A DNA stretch of 19,511 nucleotides from Candidatus Pollutiaquabacter sp. (GTDB taxonomy: Bacteria > Bacteroidota > Bacteroidia > AKYH767-A > 2013-40CM-41-45), in NCBI GenBank assembly GCA_903854075.1, contig CAINVI010000034.1, positions 1-19,511 of the forward strand. The letters are read 5' to 3'. Position 1 is the first letter of the stretch. Each line of letters starts with the position of its first letter. Shown here in pieces: positions 1 to 7,385 of this stretch. The position numbers were made by a program, and so were the translations under genes. The notes under the pieces were generated by a model. That model was not told the DNA's origin. It saw nothing but the letters and a program-made list of their open reading frames with translations, and did no database searches.

Positions 1-653
1 CCGAATACTCCCCGGGATGGCTGTTCCCGATTGTGATCGTCCTTATCGGAGCCTTCGCCTGGCTACGTGTGTTTTACAACCGTTACCTCGGACAAATGCT
101 CTATGCTTTGGTCAATGTGAACCTGGCAAACCAGATTGTGCGTGACGAGAACATTTTATTGCAGCGCGCTACTGTATATCTAAACGTATTGTTTTATCTA
201 ATCGGTGCGTTGTTTCTCTATGAAATAAGTTTCCGATTCAACTGGCCGCTATCAGCATTGGGAACCGGATTCAACCGATTTCTTTTTTTCGTACTCTTGA
301 TTTCGGCCGTTTACGCAGGCAAATTCCTACTACTGAAATCCTGTGGCTGGTTGTTTGATATGGACCGGGAACTGTCCACCTATCTGTTTACTATTTTCAT
401 CATCAACAACCTGCTCGGTATTGTCATCTTTCCGTTTACACTGCTGATGGCCTTTAATCCGGGTATAAACGGAACGTGGGTATTCACCATTTGCTTGGTG
501 GCGATTGGGCTGCTGTACGTTTTACGGCTGTTTCGGGGCCTGCAAATCGGGCTGAACACGCCGGGCATCTCGCTGCTCTATTTATTTTTGTATCTTTGCA
601 GCCTCGAATTGGCTCCTCTGCTTGTTCTTTTCCGAATTGTTGGTGAGAATTAG
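1..653 (+). CDS. DUF4271 multi-pass membrane protein, 5' end missing
   Basis: The reading frame is open from the left edge (first whole codon at base 3) to a TAG at 651-653. The gene therefore starts outside the window, and the GTG at 33 is only an internal codon. About six hydrophobic stretches are visible, for example FPIVIVLIGAFAWL, VLFYLIGALFLY, FLFFVLLISAVY and FIINNLLGIVIF, with short charged loops between them, as in an inner-membrane protein. Sequence style and position directly before hemD fit the DUF4271 family, which is common in Bacteroidota and has no established biochemical function. Only two bases separate its stop from the hemD start, so the two are probably co-transcribed. 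The 3' end also carries a candidate promoter for hemD. Family assignment is from memory of sequence style and context; the membrane topology is read directly. Confidence 0.75.
   Translation, partial: EYSPGWLFPIVIVLIGAFAWLRVFYNRYLGQMLYALVNVNLANQIVRDENILLQRATVYLNVLFYLIGALFLYEISFRFNWPLSALGTGFNRFLFFVLLISAVYAGKFLLLKSCGWLFDMDRELSTYLFTIFIINNLLGIVIFPFTLLMAFNPGINGTWVFTICLVAIGLLYVLRLFRGLQIGLNTPGISLLYLFLYLCSLELAPLLVLFRIVGEN
591..598 (+). promoter_or_regulatory. Candidate Bacteroidota -7 box (TATCTTTG) for hemD
   Basis: TATCTTTG followed by CAGCC is an exact match to the TAnnTTTG -7 element of the Bacteroidota primary sigma factor. It lies inside the end of the DUF4271 gene, 57 bases before the hemD ATG. 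I do not see a clear TTG -33 element at the usual distance, so this is a candidate only. Confidence 0.4.
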
Positions 654-655
654 TA

Positions 656-1435
656 ATGCCGCTTTCGAAAACCGAAGTGTCGACAATGAGCTTGAAAGTC
701 AAAACAATCCTGGTCACGCAGCCTAAACCGGAAACGGATAAATCACCGTATTTCGATTTGGCCAAGAAGCACAGCCTAAAGATTGATTTTCGTCCGTTCA
801 TTCAGGTGGAGCCGATTTCCGCCAAAGATTTCCGGAAAGACAAAGTGAACATTCCCGAGCATACTGCGGTCATCCTAACCAGTCGTAATGCTGCTGATCA
901 TTTTTTCCGAATTTGCACCGAGTTGCGAATCACGGTTCCGGAAACGATGAAGTACTTCTGCGTTTCAGAATCGACCGCCTATTACCTTCAGAAATTCGTT
1001 GTCTTCCGTAAGCGAAAGATATTTTTTGGCAAGCAGACGATCAACGATCTGATGGATGTGCTCAAGAAACACAAGAAAGAAAAGTTTCTGGTTCCATGTA
1101 CCGACATTCATAAACAGGAAATTTTCGAAACGCTGGATACGCACGGACTTGACTATACCAAAGCCGTCATTTACAAGACCGTTGCCAGTGATCTTTCCGA
1201 TCTTGAAAAAGTGAATTATGATGTACTGGTGTTTTTCAGTCCGTCCGGTATCACTTCCTTGCTCAAGAACTTTCCGAAGTTCAAGCAGAATAACACGCGC
1301 ATCGCCGCCTTCGGTCCTACCACAGCACAAGCTGTGCTAGATGCAGGATTACGTCTTGACATCCAGGCGCCGGTCCCGGCAGCACCATCGATGACGATGG
1401 CACTGGAGCAATACATTAAAAAAGCCAACAAGTAA
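656..1435 (+). CDS. hemD: Uroporphyrinogen-III synthase
   Basis: A 259-residue soluble protein that should close and invert ring D of hydroxymethylbilane to give uroporphyrinogen III in tetrapyrrole synthesis. Recognisable family features are the N-terminal ILVTQPKPE strand, the HTAVILTSRNAADHFF segment of the first lobe, and the C-terminal VLVFFSPSGITSLL and IAAFGPTTAQAVLDAG segments of the second lobe. This is the HemD-family pattern of two Rossmann-like halves. The ATG at 656 sits two bases after the upstream stop. An internal ATG at 686 (MSLKVKTILV) matches the usual family N-terminus better and is a good alternative, giving 249 residues. The next gene, rnpA, starts 7 bases after the stop. 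HemD sequences are poorly conserved, but this Bacteroidota version is recognisable. Confidence 0.87.
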   Translation: MPLSKTEVSTMSLKVKTILVTQPKPETDKSPYFDLAKKHSLKIDFRPFIQVEPISAKDFRKDKVNIPEHTAVILTSRNAADHFFRICTELRITVPETMKYFCVSESTAYYLQKFVVFRKRKIFFGKQTINDLMDVLKKHKKEKFLVPCTDIHKQEIFETLDTHGLDYTKAVIYKTVASDLSDLEKVNYDVLVFFSPSGITSLLKNFPKFKQNNTRIAAFGPTTAQAVLDAGLRLDIQAPVPAAPSMTMALEQYIKKANK

Positions 1436-1442
1436 TCCGGTC

Positions 1443-1853
1443 ATGTTCTCATCACCATCCGGCAGGCATACTTTTCGCAAACCGGAGCGGTTGGCGAGCA
1501 AACTGGCATTTGACCAGCTAATGAAAAGTGGCCGGCGCATCACCGATACTTCCGTAAGTATCGTCTGGAAATCGATGCCGCTGCCGACGTCTGCCCCTGT
1601 CCAAGTGGCCTTCAGCGTACCTAAACGTCAGTTTTCTCGCGCTGTTGACCGCAACCGAATCAAGCGACTCATGCGCGAGGTGTACCGCAAGAATAAAAAC
1701 ATCGTGTATCCGTTATTAGCTGAAAAGAGAAAACAATACGCGATTTTGTTCGTATACACTTCCAAGACGCTTCCCGCTTATACGGAGATAGCGGAAAAGA
1801 TCACTACCATTCTGAATCGCCTTGCTGAAATTATTCAACAGACTCCTGAGTAA
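1443..1853 (+). CDS. rnpA: Ribonuclease P protein component
   Basis: A basic 136-residue protein that binds the RNase P RNA and helps it remove 5' leaders from tRNA precursors. The family signature RNRIKRLMREVYR begins at residue 70. The N-terminal FRKPERLASKLAFDQLMKSG segment (residues 11-30) matches the usual start of RnpA, and the central AFSVPKRQFSRAVDR strand-helix lies where expected. The length is slightly above the typical 110-125 residues because of a longer C-terminal helix. The ATG at 1443 follows hemD by 7 bases. The last 32 bases overlap the start of yidD, the rnpA-yidD linkage seen across bacteria. rpmH, the common upstream neighbour elsewhere, is not here; hemD takes its place. 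Confidence 0.95.
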   Translation: MFSSPSGRHTFRKPERLASKLAFDQLMKSGRRITDTSVSIVWKSMPLPTSAPVQVAFSVPKRQFSRAVDRNRIKRLMREVYRKNKNIVYPLLAEKRKQYAILFVYTSKTLPAYTEIAEKITTILNRLAEIIQQTPE

Positions 1854-2055
1854 ACTGTTCATCGGCATCATCCGCTTGTATCAGATTGCCCTGTCGCCGT
1901 TGCTCCGTCCCTCGTGCCGGTTCCATCCTTCCTGCTCACGGTACGGTATAGAAGCGATTCGTAAACACGGCCCCTTTAAAGGAAGTTATCTCACCATCCG
2001 CCGTTTGATGCGTTGTCATCCGTGGGGAGGAAGCGGATACGATCCCGTTCCTTAA
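1822..2055 (+). CDS. yidD: Membrane protein insertion efficiency factor YidD
   Basis: A 77-residue protein of the YidD family, which associates with the inner membrane and assists YidC/Sec-dependent insertion of membrane proteins. The conserved core is obvious: IIRLYQIALSPLLRPSCRFH, then PSCSRYGIEAIRKHG, FKGSYLTIRRLMRCHP and a GYDPVP ending. The three family cysteines are at residues 32, 38 and 65. No ATG or GTG is available: the frame is closed by TGA at 1813-1815, and TTG at 1822 is the first usable start codon. It gives the normal family length and places the start inside rnpA with a 32-base overlap, which suggests translational coupling to rnpA. Confidence 0.93.
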   Translation: MLKLFNRLLSKLFIGIIRLYQIALSPLLRPSCRFHPSCSRYGIEAIRKHGPFKGSYLTIRRLMRCHPWGGSGYDPVP

Positions 2056-2075
2056 TCCTCATTAAACGTTACTAC

Positions 2076-3752
2076 ATGCTCCACGTGCTTCGACGCTTTC
2101 GCCTCCAACTTATCGTCCTTGCGACAGTCACCGTCTCTTTCATCAGTTACAGTTTTGTCGATGAATACTTCGAAGTGTCCAAACAACTGGATATTTTCAG
2201 TACACTCTATCGCGAAGTGAACCTGCACTACGTTGATCGTACGGATCCGGGTAAACTGATGAAAACCGGCATCGATGCCATGCTTGAAACGCTCGACCCG
2301 TACACTACGTTCATTCCTGAATCCGATATTGAAGATTACCGTTTCATGACGACCGGACAATACGGCGGCATCGGAGCGTTGGTTCGTCAGAAGGGCGACT
2401 ACGTGGTCATCAGCGAACCCTACGAAGGATTTCCGGCACAAAAAAACGATTTGCGGGCAGGTGATGAATTGATTGATATCGATGGCAAGTCATTGAAAGG
2501 AAAAAGAACAGACGAAGTCAGCCGACTTCTTAAAGGAGCTCCGGGAACCTCCTTCAAATTAACTATACGTCGCGAAGGGCTTTCTACACCTTTGGAAAAA
2601 CAAGTGGTACGCGCAGAAATAAAAGTAAAATGTGTTCCCTATTATACGGTACTTAAAGACAGCATCGGATATATCAAACTGACCGGCTTTACCGATCAGG
2701 CAACCATCGAAGTAGCCGCTGCACTAAAATCAATGAAGGAAAAATTGCCGCTGAAAGGACTCATTTTAGATTTACGCGGTAATCCCGGCGGACTATTACA
2801 GGAAGCCGTTAACATTTCAAATCTGTTTCTTCCGCGCGGAGAAGATATCGTTTCCACCAAAGGCCGCATGCAGGAAATGGACAAGACCTACAAAGCTGTT
2901 GCTCCGCCGATGGATGATCAAGTACCGCTAGCCGTACTGGTCAACAGCGGATCTGCCTCCGCATCAGAAATCGTATCCGGATCGCTGCAAGATCTGGATC
3001 GCGCAGTAATCATCGGTCAGCGGACCTATGGAAAAGGACTGGTGCAAACCACCCGGCCGCTCTCCTACAATTCGCAATTGAAAGTAACAACAGCAAAGTA
3101 TTATATTCCAAGTGGGCGGTGTATACAGGCACTGGATTATTCAAACCGTAATGACGACGGCAGCGTCGGTAAGATTCCAGATTCGCTGATGCACGAATTC
3201 AAAACTAAAGGCGGTCGTACCGTACTGGATGGCGGCGGTATTTTACCCGACATCAAAACGGACACCAGAAAATACAGCAACATCACCAGCAGTCTTATCA
3301 CAAAAAATATCGTATTCGATTTTGCTACCCGCTATCGAACGCTACACGATTCGGTTCCGGTAGCAGCAGCCTTCGAATTAAGCGAGAAGGACTGGACAGA
3401 TTTTCTCGCCTTCCTGAAAAACAAAGAGTACGAGTACAGTACGAAAAGTGAAAAGTCACTCGACGAAATGAAGAAAAATGCTGTCGAAGAAAACTACTTC
3501 AACACTATCGAAAAGGAATACCTGGCGCTGAAGGAAAAATTGGTGGACGACAAACAGTCCGACCTAGAGAAGAATAAAGTCGAAATCCTTCAAGTACTGG
3601 AAGAAGAAATCATCACGCGCTACTATTTCCAGACCGGTCGAACAGCCGCAGGACTGGATCACGATCAGGAAGTGCTGACCGCCAGAGATGTTTTACTGCA
3701 AAACGACCGCTACCGATCCATACTTTCGGGCGTATCTGTTCTGCAAAAATAA
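2076..3752 (+). CDS. S41 C-terminal processing protease, membrane-anchored, PDZ-containing
   Basis: A 558-residue serine protease of the CtpA/Prc (S41A) family, expected to act in the periplasm on C-termini of envelope proteins. Residues about 8-27 (LQLIVLATVTVSF region) form a signal anchor. A PDZ domain spans about 94-168 (GQYGGIGA, then LRAGDELIDIDG). The protease core holds the nucleophile in GSASASEI (Ser295, middle serine) and the general-base lysine in TYGKG (Lys320), with the family's 25-residue spacing. IDLRGNPGG-type sequence (LDLRGNPGGLL) lies upstream. A charged, helical C-terminal region of about 190 residues follows, as in other Bacteroidota homologues. The start chosen is the ATG 20 bases after the yidD stop; an ATG at 2013 in the same frame would overlap yidD and add a non-signal-like extension. 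Confidence 0.93.
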   Translation: MLHVLRRFRLQLIVLATVTVSFISYSFVDEYFEVSKQLDIFSTLYREVNLHYVDRTDPGKLMKTGIDAMLETLDPYTTFIPESDIEDYRFMTTGQYGGIGALVRQKGDYVVISEPYEGFPAQKNDLRAGDELIDIDGKSLKGKRTDEVSRLLKGAPGTSFKLTIRREGLSTPLEKQVVRAEIKVKCVPYYTVLKDSIGYIKLTGFTDQATIEVAAALKSMKEKLPLKGLILDLRGNPGGLLQEAVNISNLFLPRGEDIVSTKGRMQEMDKTYKAVAPPMDDQVPLAVLVNSGSASASEIVSGSLQDLDRAVIIGQRTYGKGLVQTTRPLSYNSQLKVTTAKYYIPSGRCIQALDYSNRNDDGSVGKIPDSLMHEFKTKGGRTVLDGGGILPDIKTDTRKYSNITSSLITKNIVFDFATRYRTLHDSVPVAAAFELSEKDWTDFLAFLKNKEYEYSTKSEKSLDEMKKNAVEENYFNTIEKEYLALKEKLVDDKQSDLEKNKVEILQVLEEEIITRYYFQTGRTAAGLDHDQEVLTARDVLLQNDRYRSILSGVSVLQK

Positions 3753-3768
3753 ATTCCGAACTTGCAGC

Positions 3769-5346
3769 GTGAACACAACTGACAATTACATCATCACTAT
3801 CTACCGGCAACGACCTCTGTTGATGGCCGGACTGACGATGTTAATGATCGGACTTCCGCTGTCACTCTTCCTGACCAGTCTGTCGCAATTCTTTTTGGCA
3901 GGCAGTTTTTTTCTGGAAGGCTCGCCTAAGGAAAAATGGAAACGTTTTATCTCGAGTGGACTGGCCTGGTATGTTGCTCTCTTCTGGCTGCTGCACATTG
4001 CGGGGTTGGCCTGGACGGACGATTTTCACGAAGGCATCAAGGATATACGTATCAAACTACCGCTGTTCGTACTACCGCTGGTACTTGCCGGCAATGGCCC
4101 GTTGCTCCATAGCCAGTTTCGATGGCTGCTTGGTGTTTTCGTGGCTGCTGTGGTAACCGGCACGGTGATTCACAGTGCCGTCTTGACCGGCATGATTCCG
4201 TATGATGTGCGCGACGTTCGTGACATTTTTATCTTTAAAATCTCACACATCCGATTTTCCCTGTTTGTTTGTTTCTCCATAGTGATCTGCTACTGGCTCG
4301 CCGAAAATTCCCGTTTACTATTGCGCGTCTTGCTCTTCGTATTGATCGCTTGGCTGGCCGCTTTCCTGCTGGTTACCGCCTCGGCTACCGGATTAGCCAT
4401 ACTGATCGTGTTGTGTTTAGTAGTTATTTTTCTAAAGGTGCTTCCGCGTTTACCAACCGTTTGGTTGTGGATGGTGATGATACTGCTCGTGGGCGCATTC
4501 TACGTTGGCGGCCGGAAAATCGCAGTTGCTTATAACAAAAGTCATGAACAAAAAGAATATCCGGGTACATTCAGTCATTATTCTGCGGCAGGAAATTATT
4601 ATTACTCGGACTCACTCAATCTTGAACACGAAAATGGTTATCGTATTTGGGTATATATCAGCGATCCTGAGTTAGAACAAGCGTGGGGAAATTCCAGTAG
4701 CATCAGCTACGACTCGATGGACTTAAAAGGTCAACCTATTCGCGCCACCTTGATTCGATACATGAGCTCGAAAGGACTTCGTAAAGATGCCGATGGATTC
4801 CGGCAACTTACACAAGAAGATATAGCAGCTGTAGAGCAAGGTGTTGCCAATCATACGTACGTTGGCATCTCCAGTATCGAACGTCGATTGCGCGAAACCT
4901 TGTGGGAGCTGGAAAGATACCGGCTGACCGGCGATGCTAACGGACAATCACTGGCACAACGGCTGGAGTACTGGAAAACAGCTCGCTGGTTGATCAGCAA
5001 ACATCCGTTTGTTGGTGTCGGTACTGGCGATATGAAATCGGCCTTTGAGCAGGCCTATACGGCCACACAAAGCACCTTATTACCACAATACCGACTACGA
5101 TCTCACAACCAATACTTAGCTACAACCGTTGCGCTGGGATTTTTAGGAATTGCTTTCTTCGTGATTATCCTGCTTACTCCAATAGCGAGTCGTCATCCGA
5201 ACCGCGACATACTTTTTGTAGGATTTTGGATCATCGTTGTGCTATCGATGATTACTGAAGACACCTTGGAAACTCAACCGGGAGCTACTTTTTTTGCCGC
5301 GTTTATCTGTTTTCTATTGTACTCCCGGATGCCGTCCAAGCAATAA
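3769..5346 (+). CDS. O-antigen ligase / Wzy-like polysaccharide polymerase, integral membrane
   Basis: A 525-residue polytopic membrane protein with about ten or more hydrophobic segments. It carries the Wzy_C/WaaL hallmarks: RLEYWKTARWLI (from residue 398), HPFVGVGTGD (from 412) and SHNQYLATTVALGFLG (from 445). A large hydrophilic loop, about residues 255-400, contains IRATLIRYMSSKGLRKDADG, which I recognise from Bacteroidota members of this family. Likely role: joining or polymerising undecaprenyl-linked glycan on the outer face of the inner membrane. WaaL-type ligase and Wzy polymerase cannot be told apart by sequence alone. The start is uncertain: GTG at 3769 keeps the IYRQRPLL segment before the first helix; ATG at 3823 or 3688 are alternatives. 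It converges with two glycosyltransferase genes, with 9 bases between stops. Confidence 0.85.
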   Translation: MNTTDNYIITIYRQRPLLMAGLTMLMIGLPLSLFLTSLSQFFLAGSFFLEGSPKEKWKRFISSGLAWYVALFWLLHIAGLAWTDDFHEGIKDIRIKLPLFVLPLVLAGNGPLLHSQFRWLLGVFVAAVVTGTVIHSAVLTGMIPYDVRDVRDIFIFKISHIRFSLFVCFSIVICYWLAENSRLLLRVLLFVLIAWLAAFLLVTASATGLAILIVLCLVVIFLKVLPRLPTVWLWMVMILLVGAFYVGGRKIAVAYNKSHEQKEYPGTFSHYSAAGNYYYSDSLNLEHENGYRIWVYISDPELEQAWGNSSSISYDSMDLKGQPIRATLIRYMSSKGLRKDADGFRQLTQEDIAAVEQGVANHTYVGISSIERRLRETLWELERYRLTGDANGQSLAQRLEYWKTARWLISKHPFVGVGTGDMKSAFEQAYTATQSTLLPQYRLRSHNQYLATTVALGFLGIAFFVIILLTPIASRHPNRDILFVGFWIIVVLSMITEDTLETQPGATFFAAFICFLLYSRMPSKQ

Positions 5347-5355
5347 CCGGCAAGA

Positions 5356-6459
5356 TCAAGATTGACGGTTCGACGCTACCTCGCGGTAAACATCCAGTGT
5401 CTTTATCGCTGTCATTCGGAAAGAAAACGACTCCGCCTTTCGGGCTGCTGCAGCTGTCAGAGTTTCACGTAATCCAGCATCGCGCAATACGCGGATCACT
5501 GCATGAGATAATGATACATCGTCACCGACCGGCGACAACAAACCTGTTACTTCGTGCTCGACCAATTCCGGAATGCCGCCGGCTGCAGTAGCAACCACCG
5601 GTACTTTACCTGCGAATGCTTCCAATACAATCGTTCCCAATCCTTCGGTCTTTGATGTAATCAGAAAAAGATCCAGTGATTTCATCACTTCAGGAACATC
5701 CGTTCTGAAACCGATCAGTAAAACACGTTCCTGCAGACCCATTTTATGAATTTGCTGTCGAAGTGTCGCTTCGTCCGGACCCGCCCCGGCAATGATAAAT
5801 CGTACATCCGGTAGCTCTTTCAAAACTTGTTCCGCTACGCGCAAGAAGGTTGGATAATCTTTGTGATCTGCCAGAGCGCTAAGGTTTCCAACAAGCCGCG
5901 TATCCGGAGAGAGCCCTAGCTCGCTTCTGATATCGGCCGGAACGACGGCATCAGTATACCGAGCTGTATCAATGCCGGAATGCACTACGCATAGTTTTGA
6001 TTGATCCCGCAGGGCCGGTGCTGTCATCTCTCGGATCGCATGACTTACACAAATGATTTTACGCACCGAGGAATGATTGTATTTCCAACGTGAAAATACC
6101 GAATCAGAAACCGGAAAGTCCACACGCCGGCTCACGACGACCGGTGTTTCCATGGCAAACAATGCGGCCGCAAGTACTGCAGCAGTATGTGCATGAGCAT
6201 CGTGTGTATGGACCACATCGAACGGATACATGCGCGTAGAAGCAGCAATTCGACGAGCAAGAGACAATCCCATGAATCCACGACTGAAATAGGGAGCAAT
6301 CTCTACTTCCGTTCCGTGCAATCGATGTGCCAACGCAGAGCGCGAAGGACAAAGCACCAAATTATTTACTTGTTGTTGCTGTAGGGCGGCGGCAAGATAC
6401 GCTGCCTGCTGCTCACCGCCGCGCCAGGTAAACGGCGTAGATACATGCAGCACATTCAT
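5356..6459 (-). CDS. Glycosyltransferase family 4 (GT-B)
   Basis: A 367-residue cytoplasmic glycosyltransferase. The N-terminal acceptor domain starts MNVLHVSTPFTWRGGEQQ with the glycine-rich donor/acceptor loop. The C-terminal nucleotide-sugar domain has VVHSGIDTARY, GNLSALADHKDYPTFL, IIAGAGPDEATLR and the EX7E motif of retaining GT4 enzymes (Glu272 and Glu280 in TEGLGTIVLEAF), then AAGGIPELV. The sugar and linkage cannot be read from sequence. The start at 6459 is well supported: its ATG overlaps the TGA of the upstream GT2 gene as ATGA, and GGAAGGG lies 4 bases before it. An in-frame extension to 6540 lies inside the GT2 gene and is unlikely. Context with the ligase-like gene points to lipopolysaccharide or another surface glycan. 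Confidence 0.9.
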   Translation of the reverse strand: MNVLHVSTPFTWRGGEQQAAYLAAALQQQQVNNLVLCPSRSALAHRLHGTEVEIAPYFSRGFMGLSLARRIAASTRMYPFDVVHTHDAHAHTAAVLAAALFAMETPVVVSRRVDFPVSDSVFSRWKYNHSSVRKIICVSHAIREMTAPALRDQSKLCVVHSGIDTARYTDAVVPADIRSELGLSPDTRLVGNLSALADHKDYPTFLRVAEQVLKELPDVRFIIAGAGPDEATLRQQIHKMGLQERVLLIGFRTDVPEVMKSLDLFLITSKTEGLGTIVLEAFAGKVPVVATAAGGIPELVEHEVTGLLSPVGDDVSLSHAVIRVLRDAGLRETLTAAAARKAESFSFRMTAIKTLDVYREVASNRQS

Positions 6460-7217
6460 AGTACCCTTCCTTTCTGCAAACGATAGAGTCGCTGGTATTT
6501 CCAATATACTGCTTTTGCACTTTTTCGTGCAATGGTCCAACCGGTTTTACCGTCAAGTAATCCAAGTTTAAGCAGGTAATTGCGAATAAAACGTGCCGCC
6601 GGTTTATAGACCATCTTCAATAGATTGGAGCGAACTCCTTTTTCAAAAAGAGCTTTAGCACCAATAGCACTGAACCTGTCGATCTGACGATCGTGATCGG
6701 CCGACGAATAATAACTGTAGTGCAGCAAATCGCCGGCAAGATGCGACTGTTTGCCGCCTTTTATCATACGATATTCATCGTGTGGATTTATTCCTCCCCA
6801 ACGGCCGCTTTCCTTTCGAAACAAACGAACCTTTCGATCAGGATACCATCCGCCATGGCGCACCCAGGTGCCGCAGTAATTGGTGAGGCGGTTCATGGAA
6901 TAAACATCAGCGGTCCAATCAGTCTTCACCCGAAGAATCGACTGCCTGAGTTCGTCGGATAGCGCTTCATCGGCATCCAGCGAAAGTATGTGATTAAAGG
7001 TCGCCTGCTCCAGCGCGAAATTCTTTTGTTCGATGTATCCTTCAAATGCATGCAACAAGAAGCGAGCGCCTTTTGAGATGCAGATTTGCTGCGTAGCGTC
7101 GGTGGAATTGGAATCTACGACCACGATCTCATCGGCCACGCCTTGCAACGAATCGATGCAGCGTCCGATGTTACGTTCTTCGTTGAACGTGATGATGACC
7201 ACCGAGAGACGAACCAT
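6456..7217 (-). CDS. Glycosyltransferase family 2, WaaE/KdtX-like
   Basis: A 253-residue GT-A-fold inverting glycosyltransferase. Visible features: the N-terminal LSVVIITFNEERNIGRCIDS, the nucleotide-binding DEIVVVDSNSTDAT segment (residues 29-42), the metal-binding DAD at 81-83, and the WYPDRKVRLFRK motif typical of the WaaE/lipooligosaccharide-core subgroup. The C-terminal portion is basic (FIRNYLLKLGLLDGKTGW), likely membrane-associated. Likely role: adding a sugar, often glucose in this subgroup, to a lipopolysaccharide core or similar glycan; the donor is inference. It is the first gene of a two-gene operon and its TGA overlaps the ATG of the GT4 gene. It faces the MeaB gene divergently, with a candidate promoter at 7243-7250. 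Confidence 0.9.
   Translation of the reverse strand: MVRLSVVIITFNEERNIGRCIDSLQGVADEIVVVDSNSTDATQQICISKGARFLLHAFEGYIEQKNFALEQATFNHILSLDADEALSDELRQSILRVKTDWTADVYSMNRLTNYCGTWVRHGGWYPDRKVRLFRKESGRWGGINPHDEYRMIKGGKQSHLAGDLLHYSYYSSADHDRQIDRFSAIGAKALFEKGVRSNLLKMVYKPAARFIRNYLLKLGLLDGKTGWTIARKSAKAVYWKYQRLYRLQKGRVL
6464..6470 (-). promoter_or_regulatory. Shine-Dalgarno-like site GGAAGGG deciding the GT4 start
   Basis: Read on the minus strand, GGAAGGG lies 4 bases before the GT4 ATG at 6459. With the ATGA overlap it supports 6459 over the longer frame starting at 6540. Good Shine-Dalgarno sites are not the rule in this phylum, so it may also be chance within the end of the GT2 coding sequence. Confidence 0.4.
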
Positions 7218-7242
7218 ACTATTGCCGGCGAATACCGGAGCA

Positions 7243-7250
7243 CAAAAATA
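7243..7250 (-). promoter_or_regulatory. Candidate -7 box (TATTTTTG) for the GT2-GT4 operon
   Basis: On the minus strand TATTTTTG matches TAnnTTTG exactly and ends 25 bases before the GT2 ATG at 7217. A T-rich AATTTTAG lies some 25 bases further upstream, but a clean TTTG -33 element at the usual spacing is missing. The surrounding region, 7218-7385, is the divergent spacer shared with the MeaB gene. Confidence 0.35.
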
Positions 7251-7385
7251 GACCGATTAATCATTTCCTGTGCTAAAATTTATCGGTTACTCTCGTTTAA
7301 CCGGCATTTCTTGGCGGATTCGATACTTAAAACGCAACCGAATCGTCAGGAATCCGTTTCTTTACCTGAACTGATTCCGCCTTTT

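Noticed and set aside
5332..5368. CCGTC and GACGG pair flanking the convergent stops of the ligase and GT4 genes
   Set aside because: The stem is 5 bp with a 27-base loop and no T-run; not a credible terminator.
7086..7385. Upstream extension of the MeaB frame by 100 codons
   Set aside because: It runs antisense through the start of the GT2 gene, lacks homology-like features, and the family N-terminus begins near the GTG at 7386.
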